DNA of 64,000 nucleotides from Chloroflexota bacterium (GTDB lineage Bacteria; Chloroflexota; Chloroflexia; Thermomicrobiales; UBA6265). Below, piece by piece: positions 16,748-25,362 of this stretch. The first letter of the stretch is position 1. Each line of letters starts with the position of its first letter. The stretch lies in assembly GCA_023389575.1 (NCBI GenBank), contig JAEWEG010000045.1:42734-106733 (forward strand). Direction: 5' to 3'. The notes below the pieces were generated by a model that worked only from the letters and a program-made list of their open reading frames with translations, made no database searches and was not told where the DNA came from. The position numbers and the translations under genes were made by a program.

Positions 16748-17284
16748 ATGCCTGGTCCACTGCTGGTGGTCGATGTCCAACTGGGTTTCATCAACGAGTT
16801 CACCGAACACCTGCCGGCCCGCATCGCGACCCTGATCGATCGGCGGGATCACGATCCCGTCTACTTCACCCGCTTCGTTAACGTCGAGGGCAGCCCATTC
16901 CGCCGCATCCTCGAATGGGACGAGTGCGCCGAACCTCCCGACACCGAACTCGCGCCGGAAATTCGCGACCACGCGCCGGAAGAGCGAATCTATTCCAAGC
17001 CGGGCTACGCGGGGCTACCCCCCAAGCTGGCCCAGCACCTCCGGGACAACCAGATCGACGAGATCGCGGTGGTCGGTATTGACACGGACATGTGCGTCCT
17101 CAAGGTCGCCATGGACCTGTTCGACATGAACATCCGCCCCGTCATTTACACCGACTGCTGCGCGAGCACGGCCGGTCTCCAGTCACACCTGGCCGGACTC
17201 GCCGTGCTCGCCCGCAACGTCGGCGCCCAGCACCTGCGGGACGCCGGCCTGGGCGGCGGTCATCTCGCCGCCCCATCGACGTAG
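16748..17284 (+). CDS. Isochorismatase-like cysteine hydrolase
   Basis: A 178-residue single-domain hydrolase. The catalytic triad is visible: Asp9 in LLVVDVQ, Lys84 in IYSKPGYAG and Cys116 in GIDTDMCVLKVAMDL. Relatives hydrolyse amides such as nicotinamide, N-carbamoylsarcosine or ureidoacrylate, or isochorismate. The substrate cannot be assigned here; the Lys context and short length are closest to generic cysteine hydrolases. It follows the SMP-30 gene on the same strand. Confidence 0.87.
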   Translation: MPGPLLVVDVQLGFINEFTEHLPARIATLIDRRDHDPVYFTRFVNVEGSPFRRILEWDECAEPPDTELAPEIRDHAPEERIYSKPGYAGLPPKLAQHLRDNQIDEIAVVGIDTDMCVLKVAMDLFDMNIRPVIYTDCCASTAGLQSHLAGLAVLARNVGAQHLRDAGLGGGHLAAPST

Positions 17285-17314
17285 CGGGAACGCCCTTATC
17301 GCCGTGCGCGCTGC

Positions 17315-17692
17315 TTACTCGTCGCCGCGCTCCTCGTCGCCCTGGTCGCCTCGGCGCACCAACCGGTCGCTCTCGTCGTCTGGATCCTTGTCGCCCAGTC
17401 CCCACTCATGGTCAGCCCGTGGCGTGTAGGCGCCAAGTTCCATCAGGGCCGCCTCGCGTTCGGCCATCGGCTTGTCGCCCAGGATGACCTCGGCCAAATG
17501 CTGCGCCTCGCGCGAGTCCACGATCCCATCGGGTCCCTTGCCGAACTCGCCTTCCAGCGCGGCGTGCACGCGCGACACATCCACGCCGAACCCGGCCGCA
17601 ACCTGATCGGCCGAGAACGTCCCGCCCTGGTCCTCGCCCGCTGGCCGGTATTCGCCGTGCTCGCTGCCGGTGGAAGCTCCACTATCGCTCAT
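17315..17692 (-). CDS. Acidic hypothetical protein
   Basis: A 125-residue hydrophilic protein beginning MSDSGASTGSEHGEYRPAGED. A short ordered-looking segment (FSADQVAAGFGVDVSRVHAA, then EREAALMELGAY) is flanked by strongly charged tails, ending DPDDESDRLVRRGDQGDEE and a few acidic residues. No catalytic motif or membrane segment is seen, and I do not recognise the family. The ATG at 17692 has GAAGGGA upstream. Its strand and codon pattern fit a real gene. A hairpin at 17849-17885 separates it from the serine hydrolase gene upstream. Confidence 0.6.
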   Translation of the reverse strand: MSDSGASTGSEHGEYRPAGEDQGGTFSADQVAAGFGVDVSRVHAALEGEFGKGPDGIVDSREAQHLAEVILGDKPMAEREAALMELGAYTPRADHEWGLGDKDPDDESDRLVRRGDQGDEERGDE

Positions 17693-17848
17693 GTACCTGT
17701 CCCTTCGTTCGGTCCCGTGTCGTATCGGTTGGAGCGCAAAGCATGACCGACGGCCAACCGCCGCGCAACCGCTCTTCCCGACCGGGCTCGCGTCCCGCCG
17801 CGCCAGTACGTCCCGACGATGCGTTTCTCCAGCGGCGGATCGGCACGC

Positions 17849-17885
17849 GAAAGCGGCGGGAAGGTCGCGCCTCCCCGCCGCTTTC
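17849..17885. terminator. Terminator hairpin downstream of the class C-like serine hydrolase
   Basis: GAAAGCGGCGGG and CCCGCCGCTTTC form a perfect 12-bp stem with a 13-nt loop, 51 nt after the stop of the leftward serine hydrolase gene. Confidence 0.65.
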
Positions 17886-17935
17886 ACCCTTGCCAGTATG
17901 GCCTTCAGCCCAGGGGCGGACGGAAAGCCGGAGAC

Positions 17936-19534
17936 CTACTCGCCGTCGACCGAGCGCCAGAACGTTCCCGCGCCATACACGTCGAGGTTCTCCACCACCA
18001 CGTGCGAGGCCACGCCATCTCCATCCAGCGTGAAGGTGACGGCGCTGGTCGTTCCACCGTTTTCGCCAGGAGGCATGTAGGTGAACACGTCACGCGAGTA
18101 GTGGGCAAGCGAGAAGGTCATCCCCGCCGGTCCAACCCGCATCACCAACCCCTCGCTCTCCTCCAGCACCTCCAGCGGCCCGAAGAAGTCATTCGCATAC
18201 TCACCGGTGTACGCGCCAGCGTCCGCGGGCTCGATCACCACGGTTGGCGGTTCGGCCACGGACGCGCCATATTTCGGCGCCCCTGACTCCTTAATAATCG
18301 CGCCGACCAGCGGGAGGTAGTCCATCCGAACGGCGCCAACGTGGAACAGGTCAAGGAAGCCCAGCGCGATCGCTTCGGCCGCCCCCTCCGGCGCGGCATT
18401 GGTCAGCACCGTGATTCCGAGTCCCTCCGCGGGCAGCAGGAACACGCAGGTCGCCGCGCCCAGCGCGAATGCCCCGGAGTGGGAGACCGACACACTGTCG
18501 CCGCCGTATCCCACGTTGAAGCCCAGGCCGTAGAACCCCGCCTGCTCGGTGGACGGATGATCGGGATGGTTGCTGATCGCGTGCGGGAGATGCGTTTCCT
18601 CCAGGCCCGCCGCGGCCACCACCTGCTCGCCATCGAACATGCCGTTCGCCAGCTGCAACCGCATCCACTGGCTCATGTCATTGACCGAGGAGCTGGCTCC
18701 ACCGGCTGGCGACTGGGGGTCCGGCTGGCGGTCCTCGGCGTGGGTCCACTCGCCGTTCACCAGCATGTGACCGGCGGCGCGGTTGTCCATCGCCATGAAT
18801 TCCGCGTTCAGCGAGGTTGTCCGCGTCATGCCCAGAGGTTCGTAGAGCCGGGTTCGCGACGTGTCCTCCCAGGTCGAACCGGTGAACCGCGCCGCCGCGT
18901 CGGCCGCCGCCGTCAGCCCGAAGTTGGTGTAGGCGTATGAATCGCGGAACGACCCTTCTGGTTCCAGGTAGCGCAGGTTGTGCAGCACCAGTTCGCGGTC
19001 GCCGCCGAGGTCCTCCAGCAGGTCTCCCGCGTGATCGGCGAGCCCGCTCCGGTGGCTGAACAGGTCGGCCAGCGTGACGTTCGCCGTCACCCACGGGTCG
19101 CTCAGCGCAAACCCCGGATCGATGTCCGCCATCTTCGTGTTCCAGGCAATGGAACCGTCACCCACCAACGCCGCGACCACCGTGGAGGCCAGGCTCTTGG
19201 AGACGGACGCCAGCTGGAACACCGTATCGGCGTCCACCGCGCCTTCCACGCCCGCTTCGCGAACGCCGAAACCGGCGGCGTACTTCTGTGTGTCCTCGTG
19301 TACCACCGAGACGGCGATTCCCGGAATGCCCGTCCGGCTCATGACGTCGTCAACGAGGCCAGGCAACCCCTCCAGCGCTACGTCGATTCCTCCAGCCTCC
19401 GCGACGGGCGAAGCCTCCTGCGCGTGTCCCGCGACTGGCGCGGCAACCACGGCCGCCATCGAGGCGGCCGTCCCCGCGGCGATCGCCTGCCGCCGTGAAA
19501 GGCGTGGCTGGCGCACCTGGTCATGTATGGCCAT
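17936..19534 (-). CDS. Exported serine hydrolase (beta-lactamase class C / PBP-like)
   Basis: A 532-residue protein with a twin-arginine signal (RLSRRQAIAAGTAASMAAVV, cleavage probably after GHAQ). The beta-lactamase domain has S110-V-S-K113, Y202-T-N204 and a late HSG triad (VSHSGAFALG). The C-terminal 120 residues form a lipocalin-like beta domain (AYTGEYANDFFGPLEV), common in EstB/AmpH-like peptidases and esterases. It acts outside the membrane, probably on peptides or esters. The ATG at 19534 was preferred because AAAGGA lies 9 nt before it; an upstream ATG lacks one. Confidence 0.87.
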   Translation of the reverse strand: MAIHDQVRQPRLSRRQAIAAGTAASMAAVVAAPVAGHAQEASPVAEAGGIDVALEGLPGLVDDVMSRTGIPGIAVSVVHEDTQKYAAGFGVREAGVEGAVDADTVFQLASVSKSLASTVVAALVGDGSIAWNTKMADIDPGFALSDPWVTANVTLADLFSHRSGLADHAGDLLEDLGGDRELVLHNLRYLEPEGSFRDSYAYTNFGLTAAADAAARFTGSTWEDTSRTRLYEPLGMTRTTSLNAEFMAMDNRAAGHMLVNGEWTHAEDRQPDPQSPAGGASSSVNDMSQWMRLQLANGMFDGEQVVAAAGLEETHLPHAISNHPDHPSTEQAGFYGLGFNVGYGGDSVSVSHSGAFALGAATCVFLLPAEGLGITVLTNAAPEGAAEAIALGFLDLFHVGAVRMDYLPLVGAIIKESGAPKYGASVAEPPTVVIEPADAGAYTGEYANDFFGPLEVLEESEGLVMRVGPAGMTFSLAHYSRDVFTYMPPGENGGTTSAVTFTLDGDGVASHVVVENLDVYGAGTFWRSVDGE

Positions 19535-19694
19535 GCTGTGTGTTCCTTTGTCGAAACCAAATGATGTGCAAGACGTCACTGTTCGGTCGTCGAACGCAGG
19601 AGCATGCCGTTCTACTCGGAGCGCAGGATTCCCACCTCCATTCTGTCAGAAAATCCCCAAAATGGATCATTCGCTCCCGACGAATTCCCCATCC

Positions 19695-20462
19695 CTATCC
19701 CAGCTCATCGGCCGCGAACCGGATGAACGCCGTCACCTCGTCCGCGGTCGCCAGGTCCTGACCGTGGGACCATCGCTCGGCACGATCCACCAGCGACGCC
19801 CATGGCTCGCCGTATGCTCGTTTCACCCAGGCCGACGCCACGCGTTTGGATGCGACCTCGTCATGCTTTGCCCTATGCAGGATGCGACAGATCGTCAGCA
19901 CCGTGTACGCCTGCTGGTGGGGGTCCTCGTAGAACTCCGTGTCACCGACCGTTGGCAACCGCTCGTCGAACAGATCCCGCGCCGACGCCGCCCGCACATC
20001 GGCGATGTCGACCTCGGGCAGGATGCTGACCGGTTCCGGCCCGATCAGCGCCACGCCACGCTCCCGCAGCACGAACAGGTTCAGCAGCCACTCGTTCCCA
20101 TAGGGAGGATCCGGGTCCCAGAACGCCCCCTGGTTCACGTACGGCCGCCCCTGCTCGGGCGGGTCGATCCGCTTCAGCATCTCCACCGTCACGTAGGTGC
20201 CCTCGATTCGCTCCCTCCACACCGGGAAGCGACTCCCCACCTCATCGTGAAGCCGTTCCAGGGCCGTCCGCTGGTCCGAATTGATCTCCCGTCGCGTCGC
20301 GACCAGGTAGTCGATATCGCTGCTGCCGCGGTCGAAATCGCCGTAGGTCAGCGAACCGGTGAGATAGAACCCGACCAGGTTCTCGCCGAGCGCGTTCGCG
20401 ATTCCCTCGCCCAGCATGTCCAGCACTTCGTCGACATCGGCGTGACCAGTTGATGCCCGCAT
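19695..20462 (-). CDS. Aminoglycoside adenylyltransferase-like nucleotidyltransferase
   Basis: A 255-residue protein with an N-terminal nucleotidyltransferase fold: GS at 36-37 followed by D49-x-D51 (LTGSLTYGDFDRGSSDIDYL). The C-terminal helical half (AYTVLTICRILHRAKHDEVASKR) matches the DUF4111 domain of AadA/ANT(3'')-type enzymes. Family members transfer AMP to aminoglycosides, but many genomic copies have unknown substrates, so a resistance call is not justified. It is divergent from the endonuclease III gene with a short spacer. Confidence 0.8.
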   Translation of the reverse strand: MRASTGHADVDEVLDMLGEGIANALGENLVGFYLTGSLTYGDFDRGSSDIDYLVATRREINSDQRTALERLHDEVGSRFPVWRERIEGTYVTVEMLKRIDPPEQGRPYVNQGAFWDPDPPYGNEWLLNLFVLRERGVALIGPEPVSILPEVDIADVRAASARDLFDERLPTVGDTEFYEDPHQQAYTVLTICRILHRAKHDEVASKRVASAWVKRAYGEPWASLVDRAERWSHGQDLATADEVTAFIRFAADELG

Positions 20463-20545
20463 CTGAACAGAGGTCCTCCGCGTTGATGCTATCGTAGGGT
20501 CCGATCATGCCACAGGTTGTCCCAATCCTCGCGAAGGAGCAGGTC

Positions 20546-21211
20546 GTGGAGAAACAACCGTTCGATATCGACCAGGCCATGACCCGGATCGCCGAGGCGG
20601 TCGAGCCATTTCCGAAAGCGGCCATGTTCGAGCTGTTCGAGGATGGCTACGACACGGTGTTCGAGCAACTCGTCGCCTGCCTGCTGTCCGTCCGCACCCG
20701 CGACGAAGTCTCCGTGAAGACCGCGCCGCGCCTCTTCGCCGTCGCGCGTTCTCCCCAGGACGTCGCCAACCTCCCGGTCCCGGAGATCGCGACCCTCATC
20801 GCGGATAGCACCTTCGCCCCGCGCAAGGCCGAACAGATCGCCGCAATCGCCAAACGCACCGTCGAGGAGTTCGGTGGCGTACTGCCCTGCGACGCCGAGG
20901 TGCTCCAATCGTTCAATGGCATCGGCCCCAAGTGCGCCAACCTGGCGCTCGGCGTTGCCTGTGGCGCGCCGGTCATCAGCGTCGACATCCACGTCTATCG
21001 CGTCACGAATCGGTGGGGATACGTCCGGGCCACTACACCGGAAAAGACGATGCTCGCCCTCGAACAGGTGCTGCCGGAGAAGTACTGGATCGAAATCAAT
21101 CGCCTGCTGGTGCCGTTCGGCAAGCACATCTGCACTGGCGAGCGCCCCAAATGCTCCACCTGCCCCGTGCTCGACATATGCCGGCAGGTCGGCGTCACCA
21201 GTCACCGCTGA
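20546..21211 (+). CDS. nth: Endonuclease III (DNA glycosylase/AP lyase)
   Basis: Base-excision repair glycosylase that removes oxidised pyrimidines and cleaves at the abasic site. The helix-hairpin-helix LQSFNGIGPKCANLALG contains the catalytic Lys129, and Asp147 follows in SVDIHVYR. The [4Fe-4S] cysteines C196, C203, C206 and C212 have the canonical C-x6-C-x2-C-x5-C spacing. The GTG at 20546 was chosen because AAGGAG sits 6 nt upstream and the homologous region begins there. An in-frame ATG at 20507 would add 13 residues and cannot be excluded; a TATCGT -10-like hexamer lies just before it. Confidence 0.92.
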   Translation: MEKQPFDIDQAMTRIAEAVEPFPKAAMFELFEDGYDTVFEQLVACLLSVRTRDEVSVKTAPRLFAVARSPQDVANLPVPEIATLIADSTFAPRKAEQIAAIAKRTVEEFGGVLPCDAEVLQSFNGIGPKCANLALGVACGAPVISVDIHVYRVTNRWGYVRATTPEKTMLALEQVLPEKYWIEINRLLVPFGKHICTGERPKCSTCPVLDICRQVGVTSHR

Positions 21212-21309
21212 ATGGCCGTTGCGGGTCCTAACCCCGTGGATGACAATGCCCCAGCCGCGGCACGATCGCGGGCAGTCGACCAAGTCAACCACGGAGCGAA
21301 ACCAGTCTC

Positions 21310-22296
21310 ATGACCACCCCGGAATCCACACCACGAATCGGCGTCATTGGCGTCGGCACCATCGGCCAGACTCACATCAAGACCTGGACCGCCATCGGCT
21401 GCCCGCCGGTCGCCTTCGCCGACGCCGTTCCCGCCGCGCTGGAGGCAACGGTCGCGAAGTCTGGCGGCCATGGATTCGCCAGCGCCCTGGACCTGATCGC
21501 CAGTGGCGAGGTCGACATCGTCAGCGTCTGCACCCCGCCAGCCTTCCATCGCGAAATCGTGGTCGCGGCCCTCGAGGCCAACGTCGCCGTCCTCTGCGAG
21601 AAGCCCCTCGCCCACAACCTGGCCGACGCCGAGGCGATCGCCGAAGCAGCAGAGCGGACCGGAACGCTGGTGTCCGTCGGCTTCTGTCACCGCTTCCAGC
21701 CGCACCTCCAGCGCCTCAAGGCGCTCATCGACGATGGCGAACTCGGAACCGTCATGAGCTACCGCAACCGCTTCGCCGGGCACAACAAGAACGTCGAAAA
21801 GACCTGGTTCGCCAACCCCGCCATCGCCGGCGGCGGCGTCCTCTCCGACACCAGCATCCACTCCATCGACACCTTCCGCTACCTGATTGGCGACCCGGTC
21901 CGCGTCCACGCCTTCACCGGCACCCGGGACACCGAACTCGGCCCCCGGCTGGACGTCGAGGACACGGCGGCGATGATCCTGCAAACCGCGGACGGCACCA
22001 TCGGCGTGATCGAGTCGAGCTGGCGAACCCCCGCCGGGGAATGGTCCTTCACCGTCCACGGCACCGCCGGAACCGCCCTGTTCGACTACGGCACGATGAA
22101 GCTCGAGGTGATCGACGCCAGCAAGCAGTCCCGCGATATCGAGGTCGAGGACGGCGATCGCTTCCAGCGCGAGTTCGCCCATTTCCTCGACTGCTGGCGA
22201 ACGGGCACCACCCCGCGCGTCACCGTCGCCGACGGCCTGGCCGCCAACCGCATCCTGGACGCCGCCTATCGTGCCGACTGGGAGTCCGCCACGTAA
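21310..22296 (+). CDS. Gfo/Idh/MocA family oxidoreductase
   Basis: A 328-residue NAD(P)-dependent dehydrogenase. The Rossmann motif is IGVIGVGTIGQTH, the conserved EKP lysine is in VLCEKPLAHNL, and the C-terminal domain has GGGVLSDTSIHSIDTFRYLIG with the catalytic-type His. Family members oxidise or reduce sugars, inositols or their derivatives. The substrate is not identifiable. It stands alone downstream of nth and is convergent with the copper operon. Confidence 0.88.
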   Translation: MTTPESTPRIGVIGVGTIGQTHIKTWTAIGCPPVAFADAVPAALEATVAKSGGHGFASALDLIASGEVDIVSVCTPPAFHREIVVAALEANVAVLCEKPLAHNLADAEAIAEAAERTGTLVSVGFCHRFQPHLQRLKALIDDGELGTVMSYRNRFAGHNKNVEKTWFANPAIAGGGVLSDTSIHSIDTFRYLIGDPVRVHAFTGTRDTELGPRLDVEDTAAMILQTADGTIGVIESSWRTPAGEWSFTVHGTAGTALFDYGTMKLEVIDASKQSRDIEVEDGDRFQREFAHFLDCWRTGTTPRVTVADGLAANRILDAAYRADWESAT

Positions 22297-22322
22297 CTCC
22301 GGCCGCCGCGGGTGTCCCCTGA

Positions 22323-22757
22323 CTACCCTTCGTCGCCGGTCACCGTGACGGTCACCGACTCGCTTGAATCGACCGTGCATTCGAACTCGTACACGCCCGG
22401 GTTGTCGAACCTGGCCGTGTAGGTCTGCCCGGGGCCGATCACCCACGGGCCAGCCCTGTTCGCCACCGAGTCGTCGTTGCGCACCGTGATCCGGGCCACG
22501 TCGCCGGGCCCGAACCGGATGTCGGTCGGTATCTCGATCGCCGAATCGATCGTCGGCACCGCCACCATGTCGGATGCTCCCGCCGGGATCACGAAGAGCA
22601 ATCCCGGATCCTCGTCGTTGCCCGCGCGGTTCGTCGCGATCGCGATTGCTCCCACGAACAGCACCGCCACGGCCAGGGACAGCAGCAGCGAGCTGCGTCT
22701 CTGGAGGAACCGGCGCCTCCGGGGAGGGCTTGAGACCTGTTGATCTTCGTCGGTCAT
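22323..22757 (-). CDS. Membrane-anchored cupredoxin-like protein lacking usual ligands
   Basis: A 144-residue protein: basic N-terminus (RRRRFLQRRSS), one membrane helix (LLLSLAVAVLFVGAIAIA), and an extracytoplasmic beta domain ending GVYEFECTVDSSESVTVTV. The layout matches a cupredoxin, and a Cys is at the expected strand, but the two His and the Met ligands are absent (SVANRAGPW replaces the first His loop; no H or M follows the Cys). It is the last gene of a copper/thiol operon, 17 nt after the TlpA-CcdA fusion. A GGAGG lies 8 nt before the ATG. Copper binding is doubtful. Confidence 0.65.
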   Translation of the reverse strand: MTDEDQQVSSPPRRRRFLQRRSSLLLSLAVAVLFVGAIAIATNRAGNDEDPGLLFVIPAGASDMVAVPTIDSAIEIPTDIRFGPGDVARITVRNDDSVANRAGPWVIGPGQTYTARFDNPGVYEFECTVDSSESVTVTVTGDEG

Positions 22758-22774
22758 GTCCGTGCCTCCATCTT

Positions 22775-24076
22775 TCACATCAATGCGCCAGCCGAACTGG
22801 TCCACGCGGTCAACCGGGTCAGCGCGCCCGAAATCATCAGGATCCCGATCGCGATGATCAGCACCGCGCTGATTCGCTCCAGGCGTGGCAACCACGGCCC
22901 GAATCCCTTGCGATGGCGCATAAACCGGTCGATCAGCACCGTTCCCAGCAGGAACGGCACGGCCAGGCCCAGCGAGTAGATCGTCAGCAACAGCACCCCC
23001 TGCCCCATCGAGGCGGTGGCAGCCGCCAGGGTCAGGATGCTGGCCAGGGCGGGGCCGATGCAGGGCGTCCACCCGGCTCCGAACGCCATCCCGATCGCGA
23101 AGGTCCCAATCGGCCGGGCCGGTTTCCCGGACTGGCCGAACGATGGCCGCACGATGCGGTCCAGCGCCGCGATCCGGAACACGCCGAGCATGTGCAGGCC
23201 CATCACCAGCAGGAGCACGCCACCGATCCTGGCGATCCAGTCGCGATACTCATGCAGCAGGCCGCCAATCGCCGAGGCGGACGCCCCCATCGCGATGAAC
23301 ACCACGCTGAACCCGCCGACGAACAGCAGGCCGTTTCGCAGGGCGATTCGCCGCGTCTTCTGGCGCTGATCGGCCTGCTGGCGGCTCATCTCCTCGGCGC
23401 TCACGCCGGTGATGTAGGCCGCGTAGGTTGGAATCAGCGGAAACACGCAGGGCGACAGCACGCTCAGCAATCCCGCCGCGAACGCCGCCAGCAGCCCCAC
23501 GGTGGCAACCGTCGGAATCGCGTCGCTGTCGACCGCGCCACTGCTGGAGAGCGCCGATTCGATCAGGCTCCGGTTTTCAGGGCTTCCCGCTTCCAGTTCG
23601 CCCTTCCACTGGTAGGCGATGTTGCCGGCCCGGTCGATCAGGATCGTCTCCGGCACGCCAGACGTGCGGAACGCCTGCTGGAAATCCCCGGGCTCGTCCC
23701 GCACGAGGGTGAAATTCACCCCCAGGTCGCTGGCGAAGTCGGCGATCCGCTGGTTGGAGCCACCGATATCGAGGCTCACCCCGATCACGTGCAGGCCGTC
23801 CTCGCCGTACTCGTCGGCGAGCGCCTGGAGTTCCGGCATCTCGCGCTTGCATGGCTCACACCAGGTCGCCCAGATGTTGACCAGCACCACCTCTCCCCGC
23901 AAATCACGCAGGGAGAGGTCGCCGGAACCATCGAGGAGTGGCGCGGTCAGGTCGGGCGCCTCCTCGGCGCCGGCGGGGGTTCCGGCGATCCCACCGCCGA
24001 GCAACGCGACCAGGAATGCGAGGACGATCCCGCCGCGAAACGAGCGTTTTGAAAGGTCACATCTCGGGCGTTGCAT
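22775..24076 (-). CDS. Thioredoxin (TlpA-like) - CcdA fusion protein
   Basis: A 433-residue thiol-redox protein. After a signal sequence, residues 40-180 form a TlpA/ResA-like thioredoxin domain with C73-E-P-C76 and VPETILIDRAGNIAY. Residues about 190-433 form the six-helix CcdA/DsbD transmembrane electron carrier, with LSPCVFPLIPTYAAY and WTPCIGPALASI holding the paired cysteines. Such fusions carry reductant across the membrane for cytochrome c maturation or CuA assembly. The start overlaps the end of the PCuAC gene by 20 nt, with GAAGG upstream, implying coupled translation. Confidence 0.9.
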   Translation of the reverse strand: MQRPRCDLSKRSFRGGIVLAFLVALLGGGIAGTPAGAEEAPDLTAPLLDGSGDLSLRDLRGEVVLVNIWATWCEPCKREMPELQALADEYGEDGLHVIGVSLDIGGSNQRIADFASDLGVNFTLVRDEPGDFQQAFRTSGVPETILIDRAGNIAYQWKGELEAGSPENRSLIESALSSSGAVDSDAIPTVATVGLLAAFAAGLLSVLSPCVFPLIPTYAAYITGVSAEEMSRQQADQRQKTRRIALRNGLLFVGGFSVVFIAMGASASAIGGLLHEYRDWIARIGGVLLLVMGLHMLGVFRIAALDRIVRPSFGQSGKPARPIGTFAIGMAFGAGWTPCIGPALASILTLAAATASMGQGVLLLTIYSLGLAVPFLLGTVLIDRFMRHRKGFGPWLPRLERISAVLIIAIGILMISGALTRLTAWTSSAGALM

Positions 24077-24641
24077 GGGGAGTGCCTTCCGCCGTCGCGC
24101 TGGTCAGCTTGGGCGCGGGCCGCGACCACACGCCCTCGATCACGAGATCGCCTGCCGTCCACTGCTCGCCTTCTTCGGGCAGTTCGGTGGCGATCTGGGC
24201 CGTTACCGTCATGTCGCCAGCCTGCTCGAAAGTCAGCGTGATCTCGAACGTCTCCCCCGGCAACAGGGAGTAATTGAGCCCAATCAGCATCACGTGCAGG
24301 CTCATCGGCTCCAGAAGCACCGATTCGCCCGCCGGAATCTCCAGTCCCTCTTCGAGGTGCACCATCGACATCACTTCGTCCACGACTTCCATGTCATGGA
24401 TTTCGACGACCATCGCCGCGTCGGACGACGCGCCGATCAGCCGGTCGGCTTCGTCGCCGTTGTTGGTGATCGTCAGGTAGGCCGCGCCGGTGCCGGTATC
24501 GGCGGCGCCATGCCCGGCCATCGGGCTCGCGTCCGGGGTCGCTCCACCGGTATCGTGCGCCGTCGCGATGCGCCCGGCAGCGGCCAGGCTGGCCACGAAC
24601 AGGACAACCGCGACGATTGAAAGGATTCGCTTGCGTGCCAT
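24057..24641 (-). CDS. Periplasmic-type copper chaperone, PCuAC family
   Basis: A 194-residue exported protein. The PCuAC copper site H-x(n)-M-x(n)-H-x-M is clear: EIHDMEVVDEVMSM, then LEPMSLHVMLIGL. The N-terminus is a membrane anchor or signal (ILSIVAVVLFVASLAAAG). Family members deliver Cu(I) to SCO or directly to the CuA centre of cytochrome c oxidase. A GGAGGAG lies before the ATG. It lies between SCO1 and the thioredoxin-CcdA gene, which fits oxidase copper-site assembly. Confidence 0.9.
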   Translation of the reverse strand: MARKRILSIVAVVLFVASLAAAGRIATAHDTGGATPDASPMAGHGAADTGTGAAYLTITNNGDEADRLIGASSDAAMVVEIHDMEVVDEVMSMVHLEEGLEIPAGESVLLEPMSLHVMLIGLNYSLLPGETFEITLTFEQAGDMTVTAQIATELPEEGEQWTAGDLVIEGVWSRPAPKLTSATAEGTPHATPEM

Positions 24642-24681
24642 GGGAATGCTCCTCCAACCCAGCGTCTCATGTGGCCGGGAG

Positions 24682-25302
24682 TTAGTCGTCCAACAGGTGT
24701 TGTATGTCCTCGGTGATGTTCTCCACGTCGGTGCCGTATGCCCAGGTCAGGGCCAGGTTGCCTTCCTGGTCGATGGCGAAAAGCGAGGTGGTGTGGTCCA
24801 CCAGGTAGCCGCTCACGCTGTCCGACTCCTGCCGCGCGTACATGATGTTGTAATCACGCGCCACCTTTCGGGTTTGCTCCTCGGTGCCACGCAGTGCGTG
24901 GTAATCGGGCCCGAAAAACTCCATGTATTCGAGGAGCCGGGCCTCGGTGTCCCGCTCTGGGTCCACCGATACGAAGACCACCTCGACGTTTTCCGCGTCA
25001 TCGCCAAGCTGCTGCTCCACCCGCTGGATATCAAGCAGGGTCGTCGGGCAGAAATCCGGGCACCACGTGTACCCGAAGTACAGCAACACGACCTTCCCCT
25101 CCAGGCTTTCGAGGGAGAACGCGTTTCCGTGCTGGTCGGTGAGGTCGATTGGCGCGGCCTGGTTCGGTGGATCGAAGGTGCCGCCAAAGTACTCGTAGTC
25201 ATCCTCGCCGAAGACACTGGTGCAACCTGAAAGCACCACCATCGACAGGATGAGCATCGTGAACGCCGCGAACCGCGACGTCCGTGGACGAAGAACGCTC
25301 AA
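24682..25302 (-). CDS. SCO1/SenC family copper-insertion lipoprotein
   Basis: A 206-residue lipoprotein with lipobox VLSGC (Cys27) and a thioredoxin-like SCO domain. The copper/thiol site C81-P-D-F-C85 and His170 (LVDHTTSL) are all present. It delivers copper to, or reduces, the CuA cysteines of cytochrome c oxidase. The TTG start at 25302 was chosen because GGAG lies 8 nt before it; a GTG at 25323 would add seven residues but lacks a ribosome site. It follows the small CxxC lipoprotein gene by 60 nt. Confidence 0.9.
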   Translation of the reverse strand: MSVLRPRTSRFAAFTMLILSMVVLSGCTSVFGEDDYEYFGGTFDPPNQAAPIDLTDQHGNAFSLESLEGKVVLLYFGYTWCPDFCPTTLLDIQRVEQQLGDDAENVEVVFVSVDPERDTEARLLEYMEFFGPDYHALRGTEEQTRKVARDYNIMYARQESDSVSGYLVDHTTSLFAIDQEGNLALTWAYGTDVENITEDIQHLLDD

Positions 25303-25362
25303 GGGAATATCTCCAGTTGTCACTGGGAAGGGTCGTCTGGGCGGCCATCATGATGGGCCGGA

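Noticed and set aside
19695..20462. Calling the nucleotidyltransferase an antibiotic-resistance gene
   Set aside because: The fold is shared with many enzymes of unknown substrate and no mobile context is present.
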